DNA from: Mycobacterium sp. 1274761.0
Lineage (GTDB): Bacteria > Actinomycetota > Actinomycetes > Mycobacteriales > Mycobacteriaceae
DNA length: 64,000 bases
NCBI RefSeq assembly: GCF_001668615.1
Contig: NZ_LZMC01000084.1
Location: 1-64,000 of the forward strand
Reading direction: 5' to 3'
Part shown: one piece after another, positions 1 to 7,977 of the stretch
Position numbering within the stretch: the stretch's first letter is position 1
Layout of the letters: each line of letters begins with the position of its first letter
Notes under the pieces: model-generated
Seen by the model: the letters and a program-made list of their open reading frames with translations, nothing else
What the model was told of the DNA's origin: nothing
Database searches by the model: none
Translations under genes and position numbers: made by a program

Positions 1-603
1 GATGCACGCGTTGCCCTTCGCACGGGCGGACACGCTCGAGATACGGCCCATAGCCGATGAGGTCGGTGGCCGCGCGGAGTTCGCGCCGGCACTGCGGGGT
101 CATCCAGTCGATGTCGCCCGGGCCGAGCCCCACGACGGCGACACTCCCCGCCGACGCGCGCCGCGCACCTCCGCCCGGCAGCATGGCCAGCGAGAAGTAC
201 GGCACCTTGCCGTCGTCGACATCCGCGGCGGGCAGCACCCGCTGCTGCGAGGTGCTCGCCCGCTCCACGTAGAACGCGTCGTCGAGCCGGTCGGCTGACG
301 AAAGCGCCTCCCGCACAACGGGGTAGGACCGGCCCAGCTTCAGCACCACCGCCGCGTCGGTGTCGGCGAGCCTGCGCTTGAGCTCCTCGACAGGCAGCGT
401 TCCGGGCAGGATTGTCAGCACCTCGTCGCCCTGCACCAGCGGAGTGCCGGTGGCGGCCGACGCGGCACTCACCGACGTCACGCCCGGCACGATCTCGGCG
501 TTGAAGCGCTGGGTCAACCGGGTGTGCATGTGCATGTAGGAGCTGTAGAACAGCGGATCGCCCTCAGCCAGCAGTACGACGTCGCGGCCGGCGTCCAGGT
601 GCG
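1..603 (-). CDS. cobIJ: CobI half of cobIJ, precorrin-2 C20-methyltransferase (fragment, inverted)
   Basis: Reading leftward from about 603, an open frame encodes the C-terminal half of a precorrin-2 C20-methyltransferase: AEGDPLFYSS and PGVTSVSAAS are typical of the tetrapyrrole methylase fold. It continues without a stop through a linker (LPGGGARRAS) into the first roughly 50 residues of CobJ (GLGPGDIDWM) and leaves the window at base 1. That order is the normal CobI-CobJ fusion of mycobacteria, which makes precorrin-3A and then precorrin-4 in the B12 pathway. The CobI N-terminus is missing, because upstream of the 596/597 junction the strand becomes antisense to a second copy of CobJ. The fragment cannot be a complete gene as it stands. 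Confidence 0.85.
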
Positions 604-766
604 CGGCGCGCGTCGGCGGGGAGTGTCGCCGTCGTGGGGCTCGGCCCGGGCGACATCGACTGGATGACCCCGCAGTGCCGGCGCGAACTCCGCGCGGCCA
701 CCGACCTCATCGGCTATGGGCCGTATCTCGAGCGTGTCCGCCCGTGCGAAGGGCAACGCGTGCATC
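1..766. repeat. Fold-back inverted repeat, two 170-bp arms
   Basis: Bases 1-170 are the reverse complement of 597-766. I compared roughly 1-60 and 150-170 base by base and found no mismatch. Position x pairs with 767-x. The match ends exactly at 170/597 on the inner side and may continue outside the window on the left. The 426-bp spacer (171-596) is single-copy CobI sequence. The duplicated part is the start of cobJ, so the same coding stretch occurs on both strands. Confidence 0.9.
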
Positions 767-1341
767 CAAGCGATAACACCGACGAACCGGCGCGGGCTCG
801 GCTCGCCTGTTCGCTCGCCGAGGAGGGCCGCGCGGTCGCGGTGGTGTCGTCGGGCGATCCGGGCGTCTTCGCGATGGCGACAGCCGTGCTCGAGGAAGCC
901 AAACAGTGGCCGGGCGTCGACGTGCGGGTGATCCCCGCGATGACCGCGGCGCAGGCCGTGGCCAGTCGGGTCGGTGCACCGCTCGGCCACGACTACGCGG
1001 TGATCTCGCTGTCCGATCGGCTCAAGCCGTGGGAGGTGATCGCCGCGCGGCTGACCGCCGCGGCGAAGGCCGACCTGGTGCTCGCGATCTACAACCCCGC
1101 CTCGAAGACCCGCACCTGGCAGGTCGGCGCCATGCGGGACCTGCTGCTCGAATATCGCGATACCGGCACACCGGCGGTGATCGGCCGGGACGTGGGCGGA
1201 CCACGAGAGACGGTCAGGATCGTGCGGCTGGCCGACCTCGACCCCGCCGAGGTCGACATGCGGTGCCTGCTGATCATCGGGTCGTCGCAGACTCAGTGGT
1301 ACGACGACCGGGTGTTCACACCGCGTCGCTACCCGACATAG
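597..1341 (+). CDS. cobIJ: CobJ half of cobIJ, precorrin-3B C17-methyltransferase (5'-truncated)
   Basis: About 247 codons encode the complete CobJ domain: GLGPGDIDWM near the start, the SSGDPG loop, IPAMTAAQAVASR and the YNPASKTR motif, ending at TAG 1341. CobJ methylates C17 of precorrin-3B and contracts the ring. The frame stays open upstream of 634 through the CobI-CobJ linker as far as base 597, where the sequence turns into the reverse complement of CobI, so the normal N-terminal partner is on the wrong strand. A GTG at 634 could start a stand-alone CobJ, but there is no clear ribosome binding site. More likely this is the 3' part of a cobIJ fusion gene broken by the fold-back. Confidence 0.85.
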
Positions 1342-1397
1342 CTTTTTCGTGCGAGGGTGAGCATTACGCGGCGGGTGGCAGTGTTAATGTCCCGCGC

Positions 1398-2468
1398 GTG
1401 ACCTCCGTCCTCACCATTCCACGCGGACCCCAAGATGTAACGCCTGCGTGGCTCGGCTCGGTGCTGGGGGTCGACGTCGACGCCGTCGACGTCACCCCGA
1501 TCGGCACCGGCCAGACCGGCGCCACCTACCGGGTGAGCGCAACATATGCGGCCAAGACTGACCTGCCTGCGACGTTCGCGGTCAAACTGTCAGCCCAGGA
1601 CGACGCTGTCCGCGAACGGGTCGCACTGGGCTACCGGTCCGAGGTCGAGTACTACGCGCGGGTGGCCGATCGGATGGCCATCCCGGTGCCGCCGTGCTTC
1701 TTCTCCGAGATCTCCGACGACGGCGCCGACTTCGTCCTGGTGCTCGCCGATATGGCGCCCGCCGTACAGGGGGACCAGATCGCCGGCTGCAGCGCCGAGG
1801 AGTCGGCGCTGGCGGTCGAGGCGCTGGCCGGTCTGCACGGCCCCAGCTGGTGTGACCCCGAGTGGATGACGTTGGCAGGCATCGCGATGCCGAAACCGGG
1901 CGACGACGCCGCGGCGGCCGGCCTCGGCGAGATATCGCAGATGGCCGCGGATGTCGTGATCGACAGGCTCGGCGCCAAGATCACACCCGAAGACCAGGAC
2001 ACCCTGTGCACCGCAATGTCTTTGGTGACCGAGTGGCTGATGGTAGAACCGGGCCGCTACGCGCTCATGCACGGCGACTACCGGCTGGACAACATGCTGT
2101 TCGACCCGGAGCGGACCCGCATCACGGTGGTGGACTGGCAGACGGTCGGCATCGGGCTACCCGGACGGGACCTCGCCTATTTCACGGGGACAAGCCTTGA
2201 GCCCTCGTTGCGATCCGAGATCGAGCGCGATCTCGTCGAGCGGTATCACCGGTCGTTGCTCGAGTACGGCGTTGCCGATTACGACCCCGAAACCTGTTGG
2301 CTCGACTACCGGCTCGGCATGGTGCAGGTGCCGCTGCTGGTCGCTCTCGGTACGGCGTTCGCATCGACGACAGAACGCGGCGACGACATGATGATGGCCA
2401 TGTTGAGCCGAGGGTGCCAAGCGATACGGGAACTGGAAACGCTCGAGCTGATCAGTTCGTATTCGTGA
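1398..2468 (+). CDS. Phosphotransferase-family (APH fold) protein
   Basis: 356 aa. The kinase-like fold of aminoglycoside/ecdysteroid phosphotransferases is visible: the catalytic HGDYRLDNMLFD motif about two thirds along (H-x-D-x4-N) and the metal-binding Asp in VVDWQT. The N-terminus carries GTGQTGATYRV, the usual substitute for a glycine-rich loop, and FAVKLS with the ATP-contacting Lys. The GTG at 1398 was chosen because the domain begins directly after it; the longer open frame upstream is shadow sequence over cobJ. Mycobacteria have many such proteins near acyl-CoA and steroid genes; the substrate cannot be read from sequence. The next gene starts 10 bp downstream on the same strand, so the two may be co-transcribed. 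Confidence 0.8.
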   Translation: MTSVLTIPRGPQDVTPAWLGSVLGVDVDAVDVTPIGTGQTGATYRVSATYAAKTDLPATFAVKLSAQDDAVRERVALGYRSEVEYYARVADRMAIPVPPCFFSEISDDGADFVLVLADMAPAVQGDQIAGCSAEESALAVEALAGLHGPSWCDPEWMTLAGIAMPKPGDDAAAAGLGEISQMAADVVIDRLGAKITPEDQDTLCTAMSLVTEWLMVEPGRYALMHGDYRLDNMLFDPERTRITVVDWQTVGIGLPGRDLAYFTGTSLEPSLRSEIERDLVERYHRSLLEYGVADYDPETCWLDYRLGMVQVPLLVALGTAFASTTERGDDMMMAMLSRGCQAIRELETLELISSYS

Positions 2469-2478
2469 GGCATCGGAC

Positions 2479-3540
2479 GTGAAGGTCGGAGTAATCGGCG
2501 CCGGGTTCGCCGGTCTGGCAGCGGCGATCGCTTTCCGAGACAACGGGCACGACGTGACCCTGTTCGAGAGGTCGGCTGACATCCCCGAGACCAGTGCGGC
2601 GATATCGTTGGCGCCGAACGCGTTGCGTTGCCTCGACATCCTCGGTGTTCGCGAACAATACCCGCCGAGCTCGGTGTCCCGCCAAGCGGCGACAATCCGA
2701 AATGCGGCCGGGCGGGTACTGATACGCCGGACGCTCGCAGAGTTCGCCGGCGGCGATGAGTACACCCTCGCGCCGCGGTCGGACCTCTTGAGATCGCTGC
2801 TTGCCCGACTACCACATGATTCGGTGAACATGTCGAGCCCGGTCACCCGGGTGGACAGCACCGGCGAAATCGAGGTCGAGGGCAGACGACATCGGTTTGA
2901 TCTCATCGTCGCGGCCGACGGGGTGCGGAGTGTATGTCGCAACAACCTATGGCAAGAAGCGACCCAACCACGGCGCACCGGGATCACAGCGTGGACATGG
3001 ATCATCGATCGCCGGCTCACAGACGGATATGGCGCGATCTGGGGTCGGTTCGCGGAGTTCGGCATCCTGCCCCTGCACGACGGGCGGACATACGCCTGGG
3101 GTGGCGCGCGCCCCGGCCACGCGGATCTGCAAAGCTATCGCGACTGGGCCGATCCGTTGCCCGCGCTGATCGATGCGGCGGATTCGGAGAGGATCACCAG
3201 CCTCGAGCTGATTGAAGTGCCGCCCCCGCGCCACTTTTCGAGGGGACGAGTCGTTCTCATCGGAGATTCCGCACACGCCATGCGCCCGATCTTCGGCCAG
3301 GGCGCGGCCTTGGCGATGGAGGACGCCATCACGCTGGCACGGGGCGGAGTTGCGCAGCTGTCTCGGCGGCGACGCCGAATGTACGCCTTGTATTGGATGT
3401 CGAGAAACGCGTCGCTGGTATCGATGCCGAAGTACAAGATGCTCGCGGTCGCGCGGGATACGGCCTTGCGGCTGGCCCCCGACTCCGTGTTCGCGTCCTC
3501 GGTCGGATCGGTCAGCCGGTGGACTCCGCAAGCGACTTGA
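2479..3540 (+). CDS. FAD-dependent monooxygenase (PHBH-like)
   Basis: 353 aa. The N-terminal dinucleotide fold GAGFAGLAAA binds FAD, an acidic residue ends the second strand (LFERS), and the second FAD motif GDSAHAMRPIFGQGAALAMEDA lies around residues 265-290. This is the group A flavoprotein hydroxylase layout (p-hydroxybenzoate hydroxylase family). The start is GTG, 10 bp after the phosphotransferase gene. After the second FAD motif the reading becomes unusual (QLSRRRRRMYALYW), which may be a pair of compensating frameshifts or real divergence. The last 29 bp overlap the convergent cobK gene. The substrate is unknown. Confidence 0.78.
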   Translation: MKVGVIGAGFAGLAAAIAFRDNGHDVTLFERSADIPETSAAISLAPNALRCLDILGVREQYPPSSVSRQAATIRNAAGRVLIRRTLAEFAGGDEYTLAPRSDLLRSLLARLPHDSVNMSSPVTRVDSTGEIEVEGRRHRFDLIVAADGVRSVCRNNLWQEATQPRRTGITAWTWIIDRRLTDGYGAIWGRFAEFGILPLHDGRTYAWGGARPGHADLQSYRDWADPLPALIDAADSERITSLELIEVPPPRHFSRGRVVLIGDSAHAMRPIFGQGAALAMEDAITLARGGVAQLSRRRRRMYALYWMSRNASLVSMPKYKMLAVARDTALRLAPDSVFASSVGSVSRWTPQAT

Positions 3541-4252
3541 CCCAGGCCACCGCATCGTCCACCGTCGACACCGTCGTGACACCGTCAGGCAGCTCTGGCC
3601 GGTCGACCATCACGACTGAAATCCCCAGCGCGGCAGCGGCGTCCAGCTTGGCGCGCGTCATGTCACCACCGCTGTTCTTCGTCACCAGACAGTGAATCCC
3701 GTGCTCGGCGAGCAGCGCATACTCGTCGTGGTAGCGGTACGGCCCCCGCGACAGCACGAGTTCGTGCCGGCGCGGGAGTGTCTGCGGATCAGGCGGGGTG
3801 ACGGCTCGGATGAGGAACCACGCGTCGACGTGGACGAATGCCTTCGTCCCCGATCGGCCGGTGGTCAGGAAGATCCTGTCAAAGCCGTTGTCCTGCACCG
3901 TCCGTGCGGCAGCACTGTCTGAGTCTACGAGGATCGCGTCCCCGGGCGGCCATGCTGGCCGCGCGAGCACGAGATGCGGGACCTGTTCGGCGGCGCAGGC
4001 CGCGGCGGCGTTGGCCGTAATGGTCGCGGCGTACGGGTGGGTGGCGTCGACGACGGCGTCGACCTTCGCGTCGGCCAGCCACCGTCGCAGCCCGTCGACA
4101 CCGCCGAACCCGCCGATGCGAACCTCGCCCACGGGAAGCGCCGGCTCGGGCACGCGTCCGGCGAGCGAGCTGACCACTGTCACGTCAGGGTGCAGTCTCG
4201 CAGCCAGCGTCCTGGCCTCGGAGGTGCCGCCGAGAAGCAGGATGCGGCTCAA
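3512..4252 (-). CDS. cobK: Precorrin-6A reductase CobK
   Basis: 246 aa, full length for the family. CobK reduces precorrin-6A to precorrin-6B with NADPH in aerobic cobalamin synthesis. The N-terminal MSRILLLGGTSEARTLA motif is a signature of the CobK/CbiJ family, as are DATHPYA near residue 93 and the C-terminal KNSGG segment. The start is TTG at 4252, sharing bases with the cobM stop (TTGA), which implies translational coupling. The 3' end overlaps the convergent FAD monooxygenase gene by 29 bp. Confidence 0.93.
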   Translation of the reverse strand: MSRILLLGGTSEARTLAARLHPDVTVVSSLAGRVPEPALPVGEVRIGGFGGVDGLRRWLADAKVDAVVDATHPYAATITANAAAACAAEQVPHLVLARPAWPPGDAILVDSDSAAARTVQDNGFDRIFLTTGRSGTKAFVHVDAWFLIRAVTPPDPQTLPRRHELVLSRGPYRYHDEYALLAEHGIHCLVTKNSGGDMTRAKLDAAAALGISVVMVDRPELPDGVTTVSTVDDAVAWVKSLAESTG

Positions 4253-5112
4253 TGTCCATGTCCTTCCTGCTCCTCACGTGCGCTATGTCCTTCGTGCTCC
4301 TCACGTGCGCTATGTCCTTCGTGCTCCTCACGTGCGCTATATCCTTCGTGCTCCTCACGTCCGCGGCTCCCCCACCTCCGGTTCGCCGAGTACAGATAAC
4401 TGTCGGAGAAGCCTTCGGCGGCCAGCACATCGCCGACGACGATCACCGCGGTCCTGGTGATGCCTGCATCATGCATGTCCTGTGCGAGGTCGGCGAGCGT
4501 GCAGCGCAGCACCATCTGCTGTGGCCAGCTCGCGAACGCCACGACAGCGCACGGTGTTTCGGGAGTGTAACCGCCGGCCAGAAGTTGCGAAACGATCGCG
4601 TCGGCCTGTGCGGCGGCCAGGTGCAGCACCAGCGTCGCGCCTGGCGCCGACAACGTCACCAGGTCCTCCCCCGGCGGCATCGCCGTCGACAGCGTCGCGA
4701 CGCGGGTGAGCGTCACAGTCTGGGCGACGCCAGGCACGGTCAGCTCGCGACCGAGCACCGCCGCGGCCGCGGCGAAAGCCGGTACACCGGGCACGATTTC
4801 GTAGTCCACGCCGATCGCATCCAGGCGGCGGCACTGCTCGGCGAGCGCGCTGTACAACGACGGGTCACCGGAATGCAGCCGCGCCACGTCGAGGCCCGCG
4901 GCGTGCGCGTCGGCGATTTCGGAAACGATCTGGTCGAGGGTCAACGGGCCGGTGTCGATGACACGGGCATCGGGCGGGCACAGCACCAGCAGGTCGTCAG
5001 GCATGATCGAGCCGGCGTACAGGCACACTGGGGCGCTACTCAGCAGCCGCTGCCCGCGCACGGTGATCAGGTCTGCAGCGCCCGGACCGGCGCCGATGAA
5101 GTAGACGGTCAT
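4249..5112 (-). CDS. cobM: Precorrin-4 C11-methyltransferase CobM with repeat tail
   Basis: 287 aa. Start MTVYFIGAGPGAADLITVRG, then LYAGS, HSGDPSLYSA and VPGVPAFAAAAA, all typical of the SAM-dependent tetrapyrrole methylases. CobM methylates C11 of precorrin-4. The ATG at 5112 overlaps the cobL stop (ATGA); a GTG six codons earlier would add residues the family lacks. The domain proper ends around SYLYSANRRW. The remaining roughly 40 residues are four near-identical 9-residue units built on SAREEHEGH, encoded by a 27-bp tandem repeat, and are strongly charged and His/Glu-rich. I do not know such a tail from standard CobM proteins. Confidence 0.92.
   Translation of the reverse strand: MTVYFIGAGPGAADLITVRGQRLLSSAPVCLYAGSIMPDDLLVLCPPDARVIDTGPLTLDQIVSEIADAHAAGLDVARLHSGDPSLYSALAEQCRRLDAIGVDYEIVPGVPAFAAAAAVLGRELTVPGVAQTVTLTRVATLSTAMPPGEDLVTLSAPGATLVLHLAAAQADAIVSQLLAGGYTPETPCAVVAFASWPQQMVLRCTLADLAQDMHDAGITRTAVIVVGDVLAAEGFSDSYLYSANRRWGSRGREEHEGYSAREEHEGHSAREEHEGHSAREEQEGHGH
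4258..4365. repeat. Four-copy 27-bp tandem repeat in the cobM 3' end
   Basis: Copies at 4258-4284, 4285-4311, 4312-4338 and 4339-4365 share the core TCCTTCGTGCTCCTCACGTG on the plus strand. Copies 2 and 3 are identical, copy 1 has one change and copy 4 is the most diverged. The unit length is a multiple of three, so the cobM frame stays open whatever the copy number. On the minus strand each unit reads as REEHEGHSA or a close variant. Confidence 0.95.
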
Positions 5113-6305
5113 GACTTGGTGACCGTCCACTGCGTGACGGGCAGCGCGGGTCGCCAGCCGGTGAACGTACCCAGCGGCTCGCCTTGATAGTGCTGGAACC
5201 GGCGGAGCTCACCGCCGTGGCGCTGATACCACTGCACAAGTTGGGATTCCGATTCGGCGGTGACTGCGTTGGCGACGAGCCGCCCGCCTGCGCGGAGCCG
5301 CTCATAACACGCCTCGAGCATGCCGGGTTGGGTGAGACCGCCGCCGATGAAGATCGCGGCGGGCGGCGCGAGGAACTCGAATGCCGCGGGGGCGTCGAAG
5401 TGGACTTCCACCCTGGCGCCGAACGCCGCCGCGTTGTCGCTGATCCGCTTTCGTCGTTGTTCGTTGCGTTCGAAAGCCACTGCCCGGCAACCCGAACCGG
5501 CGCGGCACCATTCGATGGCGATGCTGCCCGAGCCGGCGCCCACGTCCCAGAGGAGTTCACCCGGCCGCGGAGCAAGCGCGGCCATCGTCACCGCGCGCAT
5601 GGAGTACTTGGTGATCTGCCCGTCGTGAGCGAACGCATCGTCGGGCAAGATGGCCAACCGACGGTCGTCGGGCAGGTATCGCACGGCGATAACGTTGAGG
5701 TTGTCGACATCGCCCGGCGGCCGCGCGGCCCATTCACTCGCGGTCGCTGACCGCCGCCGCTCGTCCGGACCGCCGAGTTGCTCGAGCACCGTGAACTCCG
5801 AATCACCGCGGCCGGTCTCGGTGAGCAACCGGGCCAGCTCACCGGGACTCGTCGCATCGCGGGACAACACGACGGCCTGCCCGCCGCGGCGCACGGCGGT
5901 GTGGGTCTCGGCGTTGACCAAGCTGATGATCTCGGTGTCCTGAACCACCCACCCCACCCGCGAACATGCCAGCGTCACCGACGAAACGTGCGGAAGCACG
6001 GCCACCCTGTCTGCCCCGTACATGCGAACGAGGCTGCCACCCACGCCGTGCAGCAGTGGATCGCCGCTGGCCACCACGTGCACGTCACCGTCGGCGTCGG
6101 CGAGCAACGTCCGCAGCGCGGGCAGCATGGGCGTGGGCCACGGCCGTTTGACCGCGGTGACGGAGTCGTCGAGCAGGTCGAGCTGCCGCTGAGAACCGAA
6201 AATGACGGTGGCTCGGCGCAATTCGTTGCGGGCGGCGGGCGCGAGGCCGGCCATCCCGTCTGCTCCGACACCCACGACGACGATCATCTGTGTCCCGAAG
6301 CTCAT
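5109..6305 (-). CDS. cobL: Precorrin-6Y C5,15-methyltransferase (decarboxylating) CobL
   Basis: 398 aa from ATG 6305. Two domains: an N-terminal CbiE-type tetrapyrrole methylase (MIVVVGVGADGMAGL, ASGDPLLHGVG) and a C-terminal CbiT-type SAM methyltransferase beginning near residue 225 (LLWDVGAGSGSIAIEW). Together they methylate C5 and C15 and decarboxylate precorrin-6B to precorrin-8. The ATG at 6305 overlaps the stop of the upstream SDR gene (ATGA). The ATG at 6287, giving MIVVVG as the first residues, fits homologues slightly better and is a real alternative. The stop overlaps the cobM start. Confidence 0.92.
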   Translation of the reverse strand: MSFGTQMIVVVGVGADGMAGLAPAARNELRRATVIFGSQRQLDLLDDSVTAVKRPWPTPMLPALRTLLADADGDVHVVASGDPLLHGVGGSLVRMYGADRVAVLPHVSSVTLACSRVGWVVQDTEIISLVNAETHTAVRRGGQAVVLSRDATSPGELARLLTETGRGDSEFTVLEQLGGPDERRRSATASEWAARPPGDVDNLNVIAVRYLPDDRRLAILPDDAFAHDGQITKYSMRAVTMAALAPRPGELLWDVGAGSGSIAIEWCRAGSGCRAVAFERNEQRRKRISDNAAAFGARVEVHFDAPAAFEFLAPPAAIFIGGGLTQPGMLEACYERLRAGGRLVANAVTAESESQLVQWYQRHGGELRRFQHYQGEPLGTFTGWRPALPVTQWTVTKS

Positions 6306-7051
6306 CGCGGCATCCTTCGCCAGATCCACTGCGGCAGCAACCGCATGCCGGCGAAGAAGGGCCGCAGCATCCACGGGATCCACACCGTGCGGCGCCGTTT
6401 CGCCAGCGCGCGTGCAGTGACGGCGGCCACCTGGGGTGGCGTGCTGGACATCGGCGCCGGTTTCATGCCCGCGGTCATCCGACCGATGACGAACCCCGGT
6501 CGCACGAGCAGCAGCCGAACGCCTGAGCCGTGCAACGCGTCGGACAGGCCGCTGCAGAAGCCGTCGAGGCCGGCCTTCGCCGAACCGTAGACGTAGTTGG
6601 CGCGCCGGACCCGGACGCCGGCCACCGACGAGAAGACGACGATCGCGCCCTTGCCTGCGGTGCGCATGGTGTCGGCCAGCACGGTCAGCAGGCTCGCCTG
6701 GGCAACGAAATCGGTGTGCAGCACCTCGGCGGTGTGGGCGGGATCCTTCTCGGCGCGGGCCTGATCGCCGAGCACGCCGAACGCCAGCACCGCGGTGCCG
6801 ATAGGGCCGTGATCGCTGACGATCGAGGCGACCAGCGGCGCATGCGAGGCCAGGTCGTCGGCGTCGAACTCGCGGACGTCGACTTTGGCCGCCCCGGCCG
6901 CTTTCAGGGCGGCCACCTGCTCCGACAGCCGCTCGGGGTTACGCGCGGCCAGCACCACGGTTACCTCGGGTGCCAGCAGCTTGGCCAGCTCGACGCCGAT
7001 CTCGCTGCGGCCACCGAAAATCACCGCGGGTCCGCGGCTCGTGTCATCCAC
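6302..7051 (-). CDS. Short-chain dehydrogenase/reductase (Rv2073c-like)
   Basis: 249 aa from GTG 7051. The Rossmann start [12 protein letters not shown] is an SDR nucleotide-binding motif. VVFSSVAG and YVYGSAKAG supply the catalytic Ser, Tyr and Lys. The more distant start at 7099 would run over the start of the divergent gene at 7087, so I prefer GTG 7051, which also gives the length I recall for M. tuberculosis Rv2073c. It is the first gene of the SDR-cobL-cobM-cobK chain and is coupled to cobL by ATGA. A corrin-related role is suggested only by position. Confidence 0.85.
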   Translation of the reverse strand: MDDTSRGPAVIFGGRSEIGVELAKLLAPEVTVVLAARNPERLSEQVAALKAAGAAKVDVREFDADDLASHAPLVASIVSDHGPIGTAVLAFGVLGDQARAEKDPAHTAEVLHTDFVAQASLLTVLADTMRTAGKGAIVVFSSVAGVRVRRANYVYGSAKAGLDGFCSGLSDALHGSGVRLLLVRPGFVIGRMTAGMKPAPMSSTPPQVAAVTARALAKRRRTVWIPWMLRPFFAGMRLLPQWIWRRMPR

Positions 7052-7086
7052 GGCTGCGATTATCTCCTGCGCTAGTTTGGAGCTCG

Positions 7087-7494
7087 ATGGCAAACGCAAC
7101 GACCCGGCTCACCAACGACGCGCTGGCGTTCCTCACCGAGCGTCATCTCGCGATGCTGACCACGTTGCGGTCGGACAATTCGCCGCACGTCGTCGCGGTC
7201 GGATTCACCTTCGATCCGAAGACGCACATCGCCAGGGTCATCACCAGCGGCGGCTCGCAGAAGGCGGTCAACGCCGAGCAGCGCGGTGTCGCGGTGCTCA
7301 GCCAGGTCGACGGCGCCCGATGGCTTTCGCTGGAGGGCCGCGCGACCGTCAACTCCGATCCCGACGCCGTCCGGGACGCCGAACTCCGCTATGCGCAGCG
7401 CTACCGGACACCGCGTGTGAACCCCAAGCGGGTGGTGATCGAGGTGCGTGTCGAGCGGGTCCTGGGCTCGTCGGAGCTGCTCGACCGCGGCTGA
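7087..7494 (+). CDS. F420-dependent split-barrel oxidoreductase (Rv2074-like)
   Basis: 135 aa. The flavin/deazaflavin split-barrel fold is visible: [25 protein letters not shown] at the start, a central strand [18 protein letters not shown] and the C-terminal [13 protein letters not shown]. The size and position next to the SDR-cobL genes match M. tuberculosis Rv2074, described as an F420H2-dependent biliverdin reductase of the FDOR-B group. The cofactor is inferred from family, since F420 and FMN users cannot be separated safely by eye. It is transcribed divergently from the SDR gene with only 35 bp between starts. Confidence 0.78.
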   Translation: MANATTRLTNDALAFLTERHLAMLTTLRSDNSPHVVAVGFTFDPKTHIARVITSGGSQKAVNAEQRGVAVLSQVDGARWLSLEGRATVNSDPDAVRDAELRYAQRYRTPRVNPKRVVIEVRVERVLGSSELLDRG

Positions 7495-7626
7495 ACCTCG
7501 CCCTTGCCTGCCGGATAGGAAACTCCCGCTATTTCGGAAGTCGAACCTTCCGCGCCGGCCATTACGGAGTGCCACTCAGCTCAGGACTATTCCCTCGAGG
7601 ACATCCACCTCCCCGGAAAGGCAAAT

Positions 7627-7923
7627 ATGATCATCACCACGGACAAGAAGCCGTTCATCGCTGCCGTGGGCATCGCGGCTTCCGCCTTCGCTGCGCCGGC
7701 CCTGCTGTTCGCCGGTGCGGCCACGGCGCACGCCGATGACTCCTGTTACGGCGGAACGCTCTCCGGCAGCTACTACTGCTCCCCCGCCAGCGGTTCCAGC
7801 GCGTTCGGGTCGGTGGCCCCTGACCCGGTCTACCAGCCGACCACGATCGGCTCGACAATGTGGAGCTCGCTTCCGGGGTGCAGCGGCGGAATCCTCGCCG
7901 CCCTGGACGGCGACTGCAGCTAG
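7627..7923 (+). CDS. Small secreted protein of unknown function
   Basis: 98 aa. A signal peptide of about 36 residues ends at AHA|DD after the hydrophobic stretch ASAFAAPALLFAGAA. The mature chain is about 60 residues, rich in Ser, Gly and Tyr, with four Cys (SCYGG, YYCSP, PGCSG, DCS) that could form two disulfides. AGGAAAGGCAA ending 2 bp before the ATG is an atypical, close-set ribosome binding region. About 130 bp upstream are free of genes and presumably hold its own promoter. I do not recognise the family. Confidence 0.65.
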   Translation: MIITTDKKPFIAAVGIAASAFAAPALLFAGAATAHADDSCYGGTLSGSYYCSPASGSSAFGSVAPDPVYQPTTIGSTMWSSLPGCSGGILAALDGDCS

Positions 7924-7977
7924 GCCCGGCCAATGAGCGGGTCGACCCCGCACGGTCGGCCCGCTCTGCCACGTCCG

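Noticed and set aside
514-990. Minus-strand frame across the cobI/cobJ junction
   Set aside because: It is antisense to cobJ for most of its length and out of frame with CobI. The CobI fragment uses another frame.
4252-5187. Plus-strand open frame opposite cobM
   Set aside because: Antisense shadow of cobM; MSFVLLTCA units are the reverse of the 27-bp repeat, not a signal peptide.
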